DNA from: Niebla homalea
Taxonomy: Eukaryota; Ascomycota; Lecanoromycetes; Lecanorales; Ramalinaceae
Direction: 5' to 3'
DNA length: 64,000 nt
Assembly: GCA_019925105.1 (NCBI GenBank)
Contig: JAHGAU010000007.1
Location: forward strand, 62,001-126,000
Part shown: piece after piece, positions 1-14,716 of the stretch
Layout: the number at the start of each line of letters is the position of its first letter
Position numbering within the stretch: position 1 is the first letter of the stretch
The notes under the pieces: model-generated
Seen by the model: only the letters and a program-made list of their open reading frames with translations
Told to the model about the DNA's origin: nothing
The model's database searches: none
Translations under genes and position numbers: made by a program

Positions 1-2258
1 CTTTAAAAAAGTTTTATTATTAAGGTAATTTTATTAATTACTTTATTTAATACCTTTATTATTTACTTTATAAAAAGGTTAATCTAATCTTTATTATTTA
101 ATTAAGGGAGGTCTGTAAATTATATTATTATTTTCCCTATTTTTATATAAACCTTTATTTCTTTAACCGTTTTTTACGCCCTTTTTACCGGTAATAATAT
201 AATTATATTAACGATTTAATTTAAAGTTATTTATATCGGTATATAATCTAAACTATATTTTAAGTCTTTTTATAATTTATATATTATAATTACGTTAATA
301 ACCTTTTCCGTATTAAAGGTTAAATTAATCGTTATTTTAAACTTATAATTCTTTTACGTAATAATTTTTTATAATATTAATAATAAGAAATTAATTTAAA
401 TAATAATTATTAATAAATTATCTGATTTAATATAATTTATTATATGCTTTTTTTTTTTATTCTATATATAATAATATAAATTAAAGTTTTTAAATAATAT
501 ATATTCACTTAAAATAATTAAAACCTTTTTAAATAATAATATTATAAAAAGTTTTTCTTTATTAATTAACGGCGGGTTATATATATTATAAATATTAAGG
601 TCGTTTTTTAAGTTTCCTTTTTTTATAATATAAAGTATATAAAGGTTTTTATTATAATAAGTAATATCCTAATTATTTACGTTAAGCTATTTATTTATAA
701 AGAAGTATATTCTAATCATTTTATTCCCCTTAAAAATTAAGTAAAATTTTTTTTTCGGGTTAATAAATAAATATATATATAAATTATATAATAATTTTTA
801 TATTATTATAATATTAATATTTTTAACTTTTTTAAATTTAAATATTAATATTATAGCTTTAATTCCTTTATTACGGATATTATATTATATTACTTTTAAA
901 AATATTAATATATTATATATTAACCTTTATAAAAATTTCCTTTTTTATATCCGTTTAAGTTACGGACTTTTTATTAAAGTTAAACGTTTTCTAACTTAAT
1001 ATTTTTCCGGTTATTATTAAAGATATAAGACGGCCGGCCCTTAAAGTTAAGATTATAAAAAGCTTTTTCTTTTTTATTATTATTTACTTTTTATTATTTA
1101 ATTAATTAAGCTTACGTTTTAAGGTTTTTTTAATTAATTTATTAAATTAATTTTATATATATTATACCGTTGGATTTTTACGGTTATTTAAGTCTTTTTA
1201 CGTTTAATTTCTTTAACTTTTATTATATATTTAAAATCTTATATTAAATATCCTTCCTTATTATATATAATGTATTTAAACGTATTTTTTATAAGTTCTT
1301 TAATTATTAACTTTATATACTTATAGGTATTATAGTTTTTAACGTAAACCGTATATTTTATAATATTAAAATATTTTATAACAATATATTTATAACTTTA
1401 ATACTTAAAATATTAATAAATATTAACCGCCTTATTTTATAATTAAGTTATCTTAAGAGATCTTTTTTTAATAATCTTTTTATTTAAAACGTTATTATAT
1501 ATTTTTATTAATATTACGTTTAATATAATAATAAAATACCTTTTTACGCGTTTTAAAAAGTTAAATTTTTTCATTATCAGCAGAAGCCTATAGTTAATAA
1601 TTTTAAGCTTTAAGTAAAGAATCGTATTTTCTTTTTTTATATTTTTTAACGTAACCTTTTTTTTAACTTCCTTAAAACATAATAAGTATATTTTATTTCT
1701 TATAACGGTAAATAATTACCTTAAAATTTTAATTAATTTATATTCTTTTTTATTAATTTAAGTTTTAAACTTCTTTAAGTTTTCTTTTATCTTTAAAGAC
1801 GTTATATTAAAAAGGATATTTTTACTTTATAGTTTACGTATTATAATAATTTATTTTATTAATAATTTTATTATTATTTTAAAAGCTTTTATTAATTATA
1901 ATAGGTTTATTTTTACCGTTATATTTTTCTTTTTATTATTAAATAAGCGGATTATTATTATTTTCACTTTCTTTAATATAGATATTTTTTCTTCCGTTAT
2001 CTTTTTATTTTCTACCGCGGATATCTTTTTTATTATTTTTATCGTTTAATTTTTTCTTATTTAAAAGGTTATTATTTTTATACTTTCACTTTATATACTT
2101 AACCTTAAGCTGCCGTCTTTACCCTTTATTAATACCCTTATTCCCGCCCCTTAAAAATCCCGTAAGCGCTCCGTTTCCTTTAATTTTACTTCTATTTTTA
2201 TATAAAAGTCCCTTACGCTTTTTAATTTAATCTATAATATCGGCTAGGTTTTTAATAT
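1..2258 (-). mobile_element. LINE-like retroelement copy A, segment left of nested insertion
   Basis: This segment aligns by eye along its length with 11,920-14,148 of copy C and 5,218-7,483 of copy B, so it is the inner part of the same family. It stops at 2,258, exactly where copy B begins, and resumes at 8,095. The 3' end of the element lies to the left of the window. All reading frames are destroyed by RIP. The minus-strand orientation is taken from the ORF1-like start seen in the continuing segment. Confidence 0.7.
2246..2258. repeat. Target-site duplication (left) of LINE copy B
   Basis: The 13-base string aggtttttaatat occurs here and again at 8,082-8,094, immediately flanking copy B. 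In copy C the matching region is not interrupted, which supports insertion into a pre-existing element. Variable-length duplications of 10-20 bases are typical of non-LTR retrotransposition. Confidence 0.7.
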
Positions 2259-5200
2259 TGATTGATTGATTGATTTATACTACGGATCTAGCTAAGCTAA
2301 TTCCGGCGTTCCTTAATACTCGGCCATTTAACCTTACTGGTAACCGTAAAAAACCCGATATCTATAACGTTAAGAATAAAAACCGGTGTTTACCCAGCCT
2401 TTACTTACGTTTTAAAGGCTAAAAGTATTTATAGCCATTTAGAGAATAAGAATTTATTTATACGTTTTTTTTAAGAAAACTTATAATATTACGACTGAAT
2501 TTATTTAAAAGTTACCTTTAAATTTATTATTCTTCCGTTACCTTATAAGTCTATTTAATATTAAAATTTCAGAATTCTAATTATATTATTAAATATTTTT
2601 ATTAATACGTATATTATTATTATTTTATTTATACGACTTTACCGACCGATATAGTATCGTTTTTTACGCCGCCCCGGTATTTATAGCCCCTTTAACCCCC
2701 TATTAAGTACAGTTTTCCCGCTATTACTTTTTGCCCCCGGGTCAGCGGCAAAGTTTTTTAATTAAATCCTCGATTACTTCCTCTATTTCCTTAATTAAGT
2801 TAAACTATAATAATAAGCTTATAGTTATTATAAATCTGGTGGTCGCCTTAATATTTTTTTTATTAATAAGTATTTAACGATAATCGTTGGTCCCTACCCT
2901 TTTAATTAATCCCGGTCTAAGTTCTTTAAATAGTAAATAAGAGATTAATACGTATATAACGTTTTACTTTTATTACTTATACTTATAGCTAACGTTAATC
3001 CGGTTATTAATATATATAATAAAGAGGAAATAGGTTAAACCGTTTTTATTTATCCGGAGTTAAATTATTAATATATTATTATTTTTCCTTATAATCTTAT
3101 AATATTAAAAATATTTATTAATAATTTTATCGCTATTTAACGCTAAATACCGTTACCCTTAAAAGATTAATTCTTTATATCTATATTAACGCTTTATTTA
3201 CCTCCTTATAATCTATAGGGTAATTACCGTTAATTTCGTTTTTATGGTTTTTTTCTTTTCCGCCGTTTTTACTTTAAGTAAAAGTTTATATACTTTTACG
3301 TTAACTTTTTAAACGTAAATTAAATCGATCTCTTTTTTAATTTACTTTAATTTAACTTTTATAAAAGAAGTAAATACCGTTTTTCTACGCTTTTTTATTT
3401 AAGGTTTCTTATAATTTTAATGAATACGTTCATTTCCTATTAACGTAATTAAGTTTATACCTTTTTTAAGCTTCGCTTAAGCGATTATTTAATTTAAGGC
3501 CAGCTTTATTAATAATATAAAAACCTCGGATTCCAGTACCGGGACGGGAGTTACTTTATATACTCCACTTATTACTCTTAAGTATCGGTTTTAAACCTTT
3601 TATAATTACCGGACGGGCTCTTTTTTATGTTTAAACGTATTTTTAGGTACGTATTAAATAATTACTACGTACGTTATTACAGGTTTTATAACCGTTTAAT
3701 AAACGGTTCTAATTTTCTATAAGATAGTTCCCTATATTAACGCTATAAGGTAAATAAGGCCCTTTTCCTGTGAAATTATCTTCTTTTAAACCTTTTTTAT
3801 ATAATCCTTTTAATTTAATTTCTTATTAATTTATAAATTAAGTACCCTAATATTAACTTCCGGTTTTATTATTATATTATTTAAGTCTATTATAGCTATT
3901 ATATTATATAGTTTTAAGCTCTTTATTATATAAATAAGCTTATACTTATATAGGGTAAATTAAACCCTATATATCTTTATTTATTATAAGTAAACTTTAT
4001 AAACCTATTTTAATTTTAAATAGTTTATATAAGTAAATATACTATAAGTTAAAAGGTAAATATCATTAATAAAGCTTTTTACTTAAACCTTCTATTTTAA
4101 CTTCGTTAAGTCTTTAATAAACGGGCCGTTAAAGAATAAGAATAAAATTAAAAAAATAGGTAATTTTTAAGGAATCCCTATTATTACGGGCTTTATTATA
4201 TTTATTTTCTATCTTAAGTTAATTAATATCGCTTAATTATTTAAGAAACTTTCTATTTAATTTATAAGGAAAAATAAAACCCCCTTTTTCCGTAAATTAT
4301 ATAGTAACCTTTAATAATTTACTTTATTAAACGTCCTTATAATATTTAAAGAAAGAAAACTTATAATATATTTTTTCTTATAGTTTTATATTATATATAT
4401 ATTATTAATTAAGCCTTTAAAAGCCGTCTCCGTTAACCGTTTTCTTCTTATTTTTATTTATTAATCGGAGAGCAATTTATACCCTTTTATGTAATTACTT
4501 AAGATCTTTATAATTATTATTTTTAAAGCCTTCCTTAACGTATAAAAAAGTATTATAAGTCTATATAACTTTACTTTTAAGTAATTTAACTTAACCGGCT
4601 TCTTAAGGATAATTATTTTAATTTTTTTAAATTTATAAAAATAATATCCTATATTAAAATAAGCTTAAAATAAGTAAATAAAGACCTTTTTAAATAATAA
4701 TATTATTATAAATAGGAACTTATTTAATATATCATTAAGTTTAAGGGCTTTATTTTTTTTTAATTTATTAATCGCCTTAATTATTATCTTTTAAATTATT
4801 ATCTTATTTATTATTATTAATTTAGGATATACCGTACCGTTAATATTTATTAAGTTAACTTCCGATAATAGGGGAAAGAACGCCTTTTTAAGAGCCTTAA
4901 TTTTACCATTAAAAATGTTTATTATTATACTGTTTGGTCTTTTTAAGGGTAAAAACTTAAAGATAAGTTTAAATTTTTTATTCTGTTCTTTACCGTATTT
5001 TATTAACTTTTAAATATTACGAAAAAAAACCACTGAGTTATATATTATAGCCCGGAAATATATTTATTTAACCTTTTAAATAATTTTTTTCTTTTTTTCT
5101 TAAGCTTCTTTTAACCATTAAAGCGTTTTCCGGTTTTTATATTTAATAGCTTACTTTATAAACGTTTTTATTTTTATAATTGTTTTTATATATTCTTTAT

Positions 5201-8081
5201 TTTAATAAGTTTTAACTCTTTAAGATAACTTTATTATTAAGATTATAATATTAATTACTTTATTTAAAGTTTTTATTATCCGCTTTATAAAACGGTCGAT
5301 TTATTCCTTATTATTAAGCCGGGGATACTTTATTAATTAAGATATTATTTTTACCGCCTTCATTAATACCTTGGTTTCCTTAATTATTTTTTACGTTTAT
5401 TTAAACGGTAAAAACGGAGTTACGTCAATAGATTAATTTAAGATCGTTTATATCGGGATATAATTTAAATTATATTTTAAGTCCTCTTAAGGTCCGTATA
5501 TTATAACCGAATTAATAATATTTTCCGAGCCGAATATTAAGTTAATTATAATTTTAAATTTATAATTTTTTTATATAATAGCTTTTTTTAACGTTAATAA
5601 CGTAAAATTAAATTATATAATAATTATTAATAACTTTTTAAATTTAATATAATTAATTATATAACCGTTTTTATTTTATTAAACGTAATAAAGATTAAAG
5701 TCCCTTATTAAGAGGTACTTATTAAGTACGGCTATAATATCCTTAAGTAGTAAGATTGTAAAGGGTCCCTTTTTATTGGCCAGTAACGGATTATACGTAT
5801 TATAAATATTTAAAATATTTTCAGTATCCTTTTTTTATACGATCCGGAATATATATAGGTTCCCTCCGTAATAAATAATATTTTAATTATTTATATTTAA
5901 CCTTTTATTAATAAAGAAATATATTTATGTTATTTCGTTATCCTTAAAGATTAAATAAAAACTATTTCCTAAGTTAATTAAAAAATAAATATATAAACTA
6001 TATAATAGCTCCTATATCGTTATAATATTAATATTCTTTATTTCTTTAAATTTAAATATTAATATTATAGCTTTAATTATTTTCTTACGTATATTATATT
6101 ATATTACCCTTAAAAGCGTAAATATATTAAATATTAACGTCCATTAAACTTTCTTTATTAACTTTTATTTATATAAACGGTTTCTTTTTAAGGTTAAGCG
6201 TTATTTATTTTAATCTTTTTATTACGATAATAATCCTGGTCAGGCGGCCGGCCTTAAAGGTTAATATTATTATAAATTTCCTCTTCTTTATATTATTAAT
6301 TACCGCGTTTTACCTTTTCCCGTTTAATAAGCTCCGTTTACGTCTTAAAACCGTTTTTAATTACTTTACCGGTTTAAGTTTATATAAGTTATAATATTAA
6401 ACCTTAATTATTATCCTAATCTTTTTACGTTAAGTCTTTTTTACTTTTATTATATACCGTAAGTCCTATATTGAATAACTATTATTATTATACGCCGCGT
6501 ATTTTAACGCGTTCTTTATTAAACCCTTTATTATTAAGCTAGCGTATTTATACGTATTATGCCCTTTAGTATATACCGTATACTTTATACTATTAAGGTA
6601 CCTTATAATAATATATCCGTACCCTTAATATTTAAAGTATTAATAGATATCCGCTGTTTAATCTTAAAGTTTTATTAATTTAAAAAACTTACCCTTTATT
6701 ACCCCTTTATTAAGGATATCGTTATATATCCTTATTAACGTTACGCTTAAGATAATTATAAAGTATTTCTTTATATAACTAAAAGCGTTTAGCTTTTTTA
6801 TTATAACGGAAAGGCTATAATTAATAATCTTTAATTTAAGATAAAAAACCGTATTCTCTTTCTTTATCCGCCTTAAAATAATTTCCTTTTCCTCTTTTAT
6901 AAACCTTATTAAATATATCCCGTTTATTACGATAATAAAGGATTATTTTAATACTTTTATTATTTTATACCCCTTTTTACCGGCCTATCTTTTTAACTTC
7001 TTTAGCCCCTTTTTTACCTTTAATAAGGCTATATTGAGGAGGATGCCCCCGTTTTATAACTTACGTACTATAATAATCTGCTTTATTAATAGCTTTTTTA
7101 TTATTTTAAACGTTTTTATTAATTATAACGGGTTCGTTTTTACCGCTATATTCCTTTCTTTTTCACTTAATAATTATATAATTATTATTTTCGTTTTCTT
7201 TAATACCGTTATTTTTCTTTTACTTTTATTTCCTTTATTATTAACGTTAACGCCGTTTTTATAGCCCTTATTATTTAATTTATCCCCGCTCCTTTCTTTA
7301 AAGCCTCCCTTATCATTCTTTTACTTTATATATATCTTTTTTATCTTTTTTTACCTCCGTTTACCGGTGCTTTTATTACCGTTTTTTAAGCTTTACGTAA
7401 CCTTTTTAATTCCCTTAAACTTTTTTCCGTTTTTACGTAAAAGTTTTTTATTCTTTATAATTTAATTTATAATATTAATTAAGTCTTTAATATAATATCT
7501 TTTTATATAGTTATAAAAAGGCTTTTTAACGCTTTTATCGCTTTTTCCCCTTTTACTTCTCCCTTACGTATCTAGTAATTATTTCTTTTTATAATTTATT
7601 TTTATTTACTTAATATCTTTTTATCTTTATTTAATTCTCTCTTAATTTATATATATTTAATAAAACCTTTTACGCCTCCGTTTACCCCCTATCCGTCCCC
7701 GCGTACCGTCTTCGTCCCTTTTACCCTTTATTTATTATTTTTTATAATAATACCTTTACGCGTTATACGCGTCCCTTTACGTATATCTTATTAACCATAA
7801 ACTCTTTATTTAATTTAAGGCTTTTTTATCTCGTATTTATTGCGTTATTTATATAACTTATTATCGTTCCTATTAACTTAAACCGTTTACCTTTCCTCCC
7901 CTTTTACTTTTATTATTCCGCTTCCGCTTATCGCATTTAAGGTACTGTCCTTATTATTACTTAAGCTATATACGCGTATATCGTTTCTGACCTCTAGGGT
8001 CCCGTTGTTCGTCGCTATTTTCTTTCATATATCGTATAATTCACTTATAATATATAATAAAAGTAAAAAAGACTTAATATC
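2259..8081 (-). mobile_element. Full-length non-LTR (LINE, probably Tad1-like) retroelement copy B, RIP-inactivated
   Basis: This is a 5.82 kb element nested in copy A. Its plus-strand left end is a run of TGAT units, i.e. an AATC-repeat 3' tail on the minus strand, as in poly(A)-less LINE tails. Its right end holds the 5' start, read on the minus strand as a GCG ACG AAC codon series beginning near 8,023; the start codon is ATA here, as a G-to-A RIP change of ATG would give. It matches copy C from end to end (2,259-5,218 with 8,915-11,920; 5,218-8,023 with 11,920-14,703). About 58 bases of extra 5' leader are present compared with C. The Tad1 assignment rests only on fungal host, size and tail. 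No reverse transcriptase motif can be read because of RIP. Confidence 0.72.
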
Positions 8082-8094
8082 AGGTTTTTAATAT
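8082..8094. repeat. Target-site duplication (right) of LINE copy B
   Basis: This is the second copy of the 13-base string flanking copy B. Copy A sequence resumes directly after it. Confidence 0.7.
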
Positions 8095-8641
8095 AATATC
8101 CTTCTATTTTACCGTAAAAAGTCCTTCTAAAATTTTTATTATTTCCCTTATTGCTTTTTTATTCTCCTTTACCGGGCGATATATTATCTCCGCCTTTTAT
8201 TTTTAATCTTTTAAGGTCCCGTTTTCTTTATTAACTTTATTTCCCTTTTATATATCCTTAATAGTACTTTTACCGCGGTCTTTTTACCTTTTCCCTCCGT
8301 TTATACCCTTTATTATTAATATTATACCGGCCTTTTTACCCCTTTATTTATTTATTATTTCCGTATTATTATTATATATTTTATACGTTTTAATACGCGT
8401 ATTTTATTAACCTTAATTTCCTTATTTATTTTAAGTATTATCCGGCTTATTATTATTATATTACTTATATACGTCGTTACCGTTTCTATTAATATAGGTT
8501 ATTTACCCGTTTATTACCTTATTTTTAACCACCATATTACTTCTATTTATCGCACTTAATATACTTCCCTCACTATCGTTAAAGCTATATATATACGTAT
8601 CGTTTTGGACCTCTAAGGTCCCTTTGTTCGTCGCCATCTCC
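8095..8641 (-). mobile_element. LINE copy A, 5' segment right of nested insertion
   Basis: This continues the element broken at 2,258 and aligns with 14,148-14,704 of copy C. On the minus strand from 8,635 an ATG opens a frame beginning MATNKGTLEVQNDTYIYSF and running about 45 codons to a TAA. It is the best preserved start of the family's first ORF. The same start is recognisable in copies B and C with RIP-type substitutions. The function of this ORF1-like product cannot be told from the remnant; a Gag-like nucleic-acid binding protein would be expected for a LINE. Confidence 0.65.
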
Positions 8642-8902
8642 TATATTTAAGAATTTAATATTAATATAAAGGGTTATTAAATACGTTTTTTAATTAAATT
8701 TCTTAATAAAAACGTATAAATCGGCTTAAATAAGGATAAAATTAAATTTATAAAATTATAATTAAAATTTCTTAATTTAAATCCTTTTTAACTATTTAAA
8801 TTTATAAAGATTTTTAAATAAACGGAGATATTTATTAATATTTTATTAAGTTATCGGAATACCCTTAAAAATACTTATATAAATCTTTTTATTTAAATTA
8901 TT
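8642..8902. other. AT-rich spacer between LINE copies A and C
   Basis: This is RIP-type sequence lying between the 5' end of copy A and the target site of copy C. It has no counterpart in the LINE copies. It is probably part of the older sequence that copy C entered and that continues at 14,717. No gene is visible. Confidence 0.5.
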
Positions 8903-8914
8903 ATTTAAATATAT
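8903..8914. repeat. Target-site duplication (left) of LINE copy C
   Basis: The 12-base string atttaaatatat is repeated at 14,705-14,716, exactly flanking copy C. The string is low complexity, so a chance match is possible, but its placement at both element ends supports it. Confidence 0.6.
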
Positions 8915-11900
8915 TGATTAATTAATTGATTAATTTATACTACGGGTCTAGCTAAGTTAATTCCGGCGTTCCTTAATACGCGGCTTTTTGGCCTTATTAA
9001 TAACCGTAAAAACCTGGTACTTATAACGTTAGGGTAAAAACCGGCGTTTACCAGGCCTCCACCCTCTATCCCTTAAGGTAAAGGATATTAACGGCCGTCC
9101 AAAGAATAATAATCTATTTATATACTTTTTATATTTTAACTCCCTTAAGAAAATTTATAATATTACGATTATATCCTTATAGGGATTATCCTTAAGCTTA
9201 TTATTCTTCCGCTCCTTTATATATTTATATTATTTTAATTTTATATAATATTTTTAAATATTTTTATTAATACTTATACGTTTAATATATACCTTTCTTA
9301 TATTATTATTGCCGTTAACTCCTTTAAGGACTTTTAATAAGCGTTTATTATTATATACTTATAATTATAGAAAATGCTTTCCGGTTTATATAATTAATAT
9401 AACCGGTTTCCGTTCCTCTTTTTCTTCCTTAATCGGTAACGGGCCTTTTTTATAAAGTTTTTAATAACCTTATTTATTTTTATAATAAGGTTAAGTTATA
9501 ATAATAATCCAATAAATATTATAAATTTAACGGTTATCCGGATGCCCCGTTTTATAAATAATATTTAACGGTAATTATAAATATTAACTTTTATAATAAG
9601 TCTTAATTTAATTTCCGTAAATAAAAGATAAAAAATAAGGATATATATGGCGTTTTACTTTTTTTATCCGTACTTATATCCGGCGTTTATCCGACCCCTG
9701 GTTTATATAATAAATAAAAAATAAGTTAAACCGTTTTTATTTATCCGGAGTTAAATTATTAATATATTATTATTTTTCCTTATAATATTATGGTAACGGA
9801 AATACTTATTAATAATCTTTTTATCGTTAAGAGTTAAATAATAATAACCTTAAGGTATAAAGTCTTTATATTTCCGTTAACGCTTAATTTACTTTATTAT
9901 AATCTATAAGGTAATCGTTATAATTTTTATTCTTTAAATCTTTTTAATTTTAATCTTTTTTACGCTTAACGGGAATTTATACCCGCTTAAGTTAACCTCC
10001 GGGATATTAATAAGGTTAATTTTTTTTTCCGTTTATTCTTATTTTATCTTAATAAAAAGGAAAATAGGTATTTTTAATTTATTTTTTTTAACTTTAAGTT
10101 TATTAAGATTTTAACGGATCCGCCCGTTTCCTATTATCGTAATTAAATATATATATTTCTTTAACCTTACTTAAGCGATTATTTAATTTAATAAGACCTT
10201 AATTAACGGTATAAAAATTTTAAACTTTAATATTGGGATAAAAATTACTTTATAAGTATTATTAATTACTTTTAAATATTAATTCTGGACTTTTTATAAT
10301 ATTTAAATAAGCTTTTTCCTATATCCCGGAGTACTTTTAAGTATATATTAAATAACTATAATATATATTATAATTAACTTTATTATAGTTTAATAAATAA
10401 TCCGGGTTTTCCGTAATATAGTTTTTTATATTAATACGGCGAGATAAATAAGGCCTTTTTTTTATAAAAATTTTTTTTTTAAACCTTTTTTATATAATCC
10501 TTTTAATTAAGCTTTTTATTTACTTAAAGGTTAAGGACTTTAATATTAATATCCGGTTTTATTATAATTTTATTTAAGTTTACTATAATTATTATATTAT
10601 ATAGTTTTAAGCTTTTAATTATATAAATAAATTTATATTTATATAACGTAAATTAAGCCCCGTAAATTCTTATTTACCGAAGATAAACTTTATAAGCTTA
10701 TTTTAATTTTAAATAATTTATATATATAAAAATATTATAAGTTAAGAAATAAATATTATTAATAAAGTTTTTAACTTAAATTTTTTATTTTAACTTAATA
10801 AGCTCTTTAATTAATAAACCGTTAAAAAATAAAAATAATATAAAAGAAATAAACAATCTTTAAGGAATCCTTATTATAGCGGGCTTTATTAAGCTTATTT
10901 TTTATTTTAAATTAATTAATATAACTTAATTATTTAAGAAACTCTCTATTTACTTAATTAAAAAAGTAATATCCCCTTTTTCCTTAAGTTATATAGTAAT
11001 TTTTAATAATTTATTTTATTAAAAATATTTATAATATTAAAAAAAAAAGATTTATAATATATTTCTTCCCGTAATTTTATAATATATATATGCCGTCGAT
11101 TAATCCTTTAAAGGCTATTTTTATTAACCGATTTCTCCTTATTTTTATTTATTAATTAAGGAAAAGTCTATAGTTCTTTATATAATTATTAAGGATCTTT
11201 ATTATTATTATCTTTAAGGTTTTCCTTAACGTATATAAGAGTATAATAAATCTATAAGATTTTATTTTAAAATAATCCGGCTTAATAAACTTCTTAAGGA
11301 TAATTATTTTTATTTCCTTAAATTTACGTAAGTAATAACCAACGTTAAAATATACTTAAAAAAGTAAATTAAAACCTTTTTAAAAGGTAAAATTATTATT
11401 ATTAAGAATTTATTAAGAATCTTATTCGGTCTTAAAACTTTATCCTTTTTTAATTTATTAATCGCTTTAATTATTATATCTTATATTATTACCTTATTTA
11501 TTAATATAAAATCGGGATATAAAACGTTATCGATATTATTTAAATTAACTTTTAATAAAGGGGGGAAAAATACTTTTTTAAGGATTTTAATCTTACCGTT
11601 AAAAGTATTAATTAATATATTATCGGGTCTTTTAAAGGGCGGGAATTTAAAAATAAACTTTAATTTTTTATTTTATTCTTTATTATATTTCGTTAATTTT
11701 TAAATATTATAAAGTAAAATTATTAAGTTATATACCGTAAATTAAAAATATATTTACTTAATTTTCTTAATAGTTTTTTCCTTTTCCTTTTAAGTAACCT
11801 TTAATTAATTAAATATTTTTTAATTTTTATACTTAAAAGTTTATTTAATTAACCTTTTCGCCTTTATAATCGTGGTTATATATCCTTTATTTTAATAGAT

Positions 11901-14704
11901 TTTAATTCTTTAAAAGGATTTTATTATCGGGATAATCTTATTAATTACTTTATTTAATACCTTTATTATTTACTTTATAAAAAGGTCGATTTAATCTTTA
12001 TTATTTAATTAAGGGAGGTTTATAAACTATATTATTATCTCCCCCGCTTTTATATAAATCTTTATTTTTTTAACCGTTTTTTACGTTTTCCTTATTAATA
12101 ATAATATAATTATATTAACGGTTTAATTTAAAGTTATTTATATTAATATATAATTTAAGTTATATTTTAAATCTTTTTATAACTTATATATTATAATCGT
12201 ATTAATAACCTTTTCCGTATTAAAAGTTAAATTAATTATCGTTTTAAATTTATAACTTTTTTACGTAATAATCCCTTATAATATTAATAATAAAAGGTTA
12301 ACTTAAGTAATAATTAATAATAGGTTATCCGATTTAATATAATTTATTATATACCCTTTTATTTTATATATAATAATATAGGTTAAAGTCTTTAAATAAT
12401 ATATATTCATTTAAAGTAATTAAGACCTTTTTAAGTAATAATATTATAAAAGGTCCTTCTTTATTAATTAATGGCGGGTTATATATATTATAAATATTAA
12501 AATCGCCTTTTAAGTTTCTTTCTTTTATAATATAGAATATATAAAGATTTTTATTATAATAAATAATATTTTAATTATTTACGTTAAGCCGCTTATTTAT
12601 AAAGAAGTATATTTTAATTATTTTATTCCCTTTAAAAATTAAATAAAACCCTTCCTTTAAATTAATAAATAAATATATATATAAATTATACGGTAATTCC
12701 TATATTATTATAATATTAATATCTTTAATTTCTTTAAATTTAAATATTAATATTATAACTTTAATTCCCTTATTACGGATATTATATTATATTATTTTTA
12801 AAAACATTAATATATTATATATTAATCTTTATAAAAGTTCCTTTTTTATACCCGTTTAAATTACGGATTTCCTATTAAAATTAAGCGTTTTTTAACTTAA
12901 TACCTTCCCGGTTATTATTAAAGATATAAGACGGCTAACTTTTAAAGTTAGGACCATAAAAAGTTTTCTTTTTTTTATTATTATTTACCTTTTATTATTT
13001 AATTAATTAAACTTACGTTTTAAGGTTATTTTTAATTAATTTATTAAATTAATTTTATAGGTATTATACCGTTAGATTTTCACGGTTATCCGGGTCTTTT
13101 TATATTTAATTTCCTTAACTCTTATTATATATTTAAAATCTTATATTAAGTATCCTTTTTTATTATATATAATATATTTAAATATACTTTTTATAAGTTT
13201 TTTAATTATTAACTTTATATACTTATAGGTATTATAGCTTTTAACGTAAATTATATATTTTATAATATTAAAATATTTTATAATAATATATTTATAGCTT
13301 TAATACTTAAAATATTAATAAATATTAACCGTTTTATTTTATAATTAAGTTATCTTAAGAAATCCCTTTTTAATAATCTTTTTATTTAAAATATTATTAT
13401 ATATCTTTATTAACGTTATACTTAATATAATAGTAAAATACCTTTTTACGTATCTTAAGGAATTAAGTCTTTTTATTACCGGCGGAAGCCTATAATTAAC
13501 GATTTTAAACCTTAAATAAAAATTATATTCTTTTTTTTTTATATTCTTTAATGTAGTTTTTTTTTTGGCTTCCTTAAAACGTAATAGGTATATTTTATTT
13601 ATTATAATAATAAATAATTACCTTAAAACCTTAATTGACTTATATTTTCCCTTATTAACTTAAGTTTTAAACCTTTTTAAACTTTCTTTTACCTTTAAAA
13701 ACGTTATATTAAAAAAGATATCCTTACTTTATAATTTATATACCGTAATAATCTATTTTATTAATCGTTTTATCGTTATTTTAAAAACCTTTATTAATTA
13801 TAATAAGTTTACCTTTATTATTATATTCTTTTCTTTATTATTAAATAAACGGATTATTATTATTTTTACCTTCCTTAATATAATTGCTTTTTCCTCCGTT
13901 ATCCTTTTATTTATTACCGCGGATACCTTTTTTATTACCCTTATTATTTAACTCTTTTTTATTTAAGGGGCCGCCGTTTTCGTACTTTTATTTTGTATAC
14001 TTAATTTTAAGCCGCCGTTTTTATTTTTTATTAACGTTTTCGCTTTTGCTTTTTAAGAGTTTTATAAACGTTCTATTTTCCCCAGTTTTACCCTCACCTT
14101 TATATAAAAGTCCCTTACGTTTTTCAATTTAATCTATAATATCGGTTAGGTTTTTAACGTAATATCCTTTTACTCTATTATAAGGAATCCTTTTAAGGCT
14201 TTTATTGCCTTTTTTACCGTTCTTTTACTTTCTTTTACCGGGCGTTATATTATCTCTGCTTTTTACCTTTAATCTTTTAAGGTCCCGTCTTCCTTATTAA
14301 CTTTATTTCCTTTTTATATACCCTTAATAATATTTTTATTACGGTCTTTCTACCCCTTCCCCCCGCTTATACCCTTTATTATTAATACCGTACCGGCCTT
14401 CTTACCCCCTTATTTACCTATTACCTCCGTATTATTATTACGTATTTTACGCGCTTTAATACGTATATTCTATTAACCTTAATTTCCTTATTTATTTTAA
14501 GCGTTATCCGGTTTATTATTATTATATTATCCGTACGCGTTGCCGCCGTTTCTATTAATATAGGTTATTTATTTATTTATTATTTTATTCTTAATTACTA
14601 CGTTACTTCCACTTATCGCACTTAATATACTCCCCTTATTATCGTTAAAGCTATGTATATACGTATCGTTTTAGACCTCTAAGGTCCTTTTGTTCGTCGC
14701 CATC
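8915..14704 (-). mobile_element. Full-length non-LTR (LINE, probably Tad1-like) retroelement copy C, RIP-inactivated
   Basis: This 5.79 kb element has the same structure as copy B. The minus-strand 3' tail is an AATC/AATT repeat at 8,915-8,935, followed by the conserved block ending in the ACTACGGGTCTAGCTAAG-like string also found at 2,277. The minus-strand 5' end starts one base before an ATG at 14,703, opening the same MATNK frame as copy A, interrupted by a TAA where copy A has CAA (a C-to-T change). It is not nested and has its own target-site duplication. All frames are closed by RIP stops, so it is non-autonomous and inactive. Confidence 0.72.
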
Positions 14705-14716
14705 ATTTAAATATAT
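14705..14716. repeat. Target-site duplication (right) of LINE copy C
   Basis: This is the second copy of the 12-base string found at 8,903-8,914. Confidence 0.6.

Noticed and set aside
7034..7264. Short frame in the RIP block (also 13,884-14,132)
   Set aside because: They are Phe/Ile/Leu-rich translations of AT-rich RIPed retroelement DNA; the element's own genes lie on the other strand.
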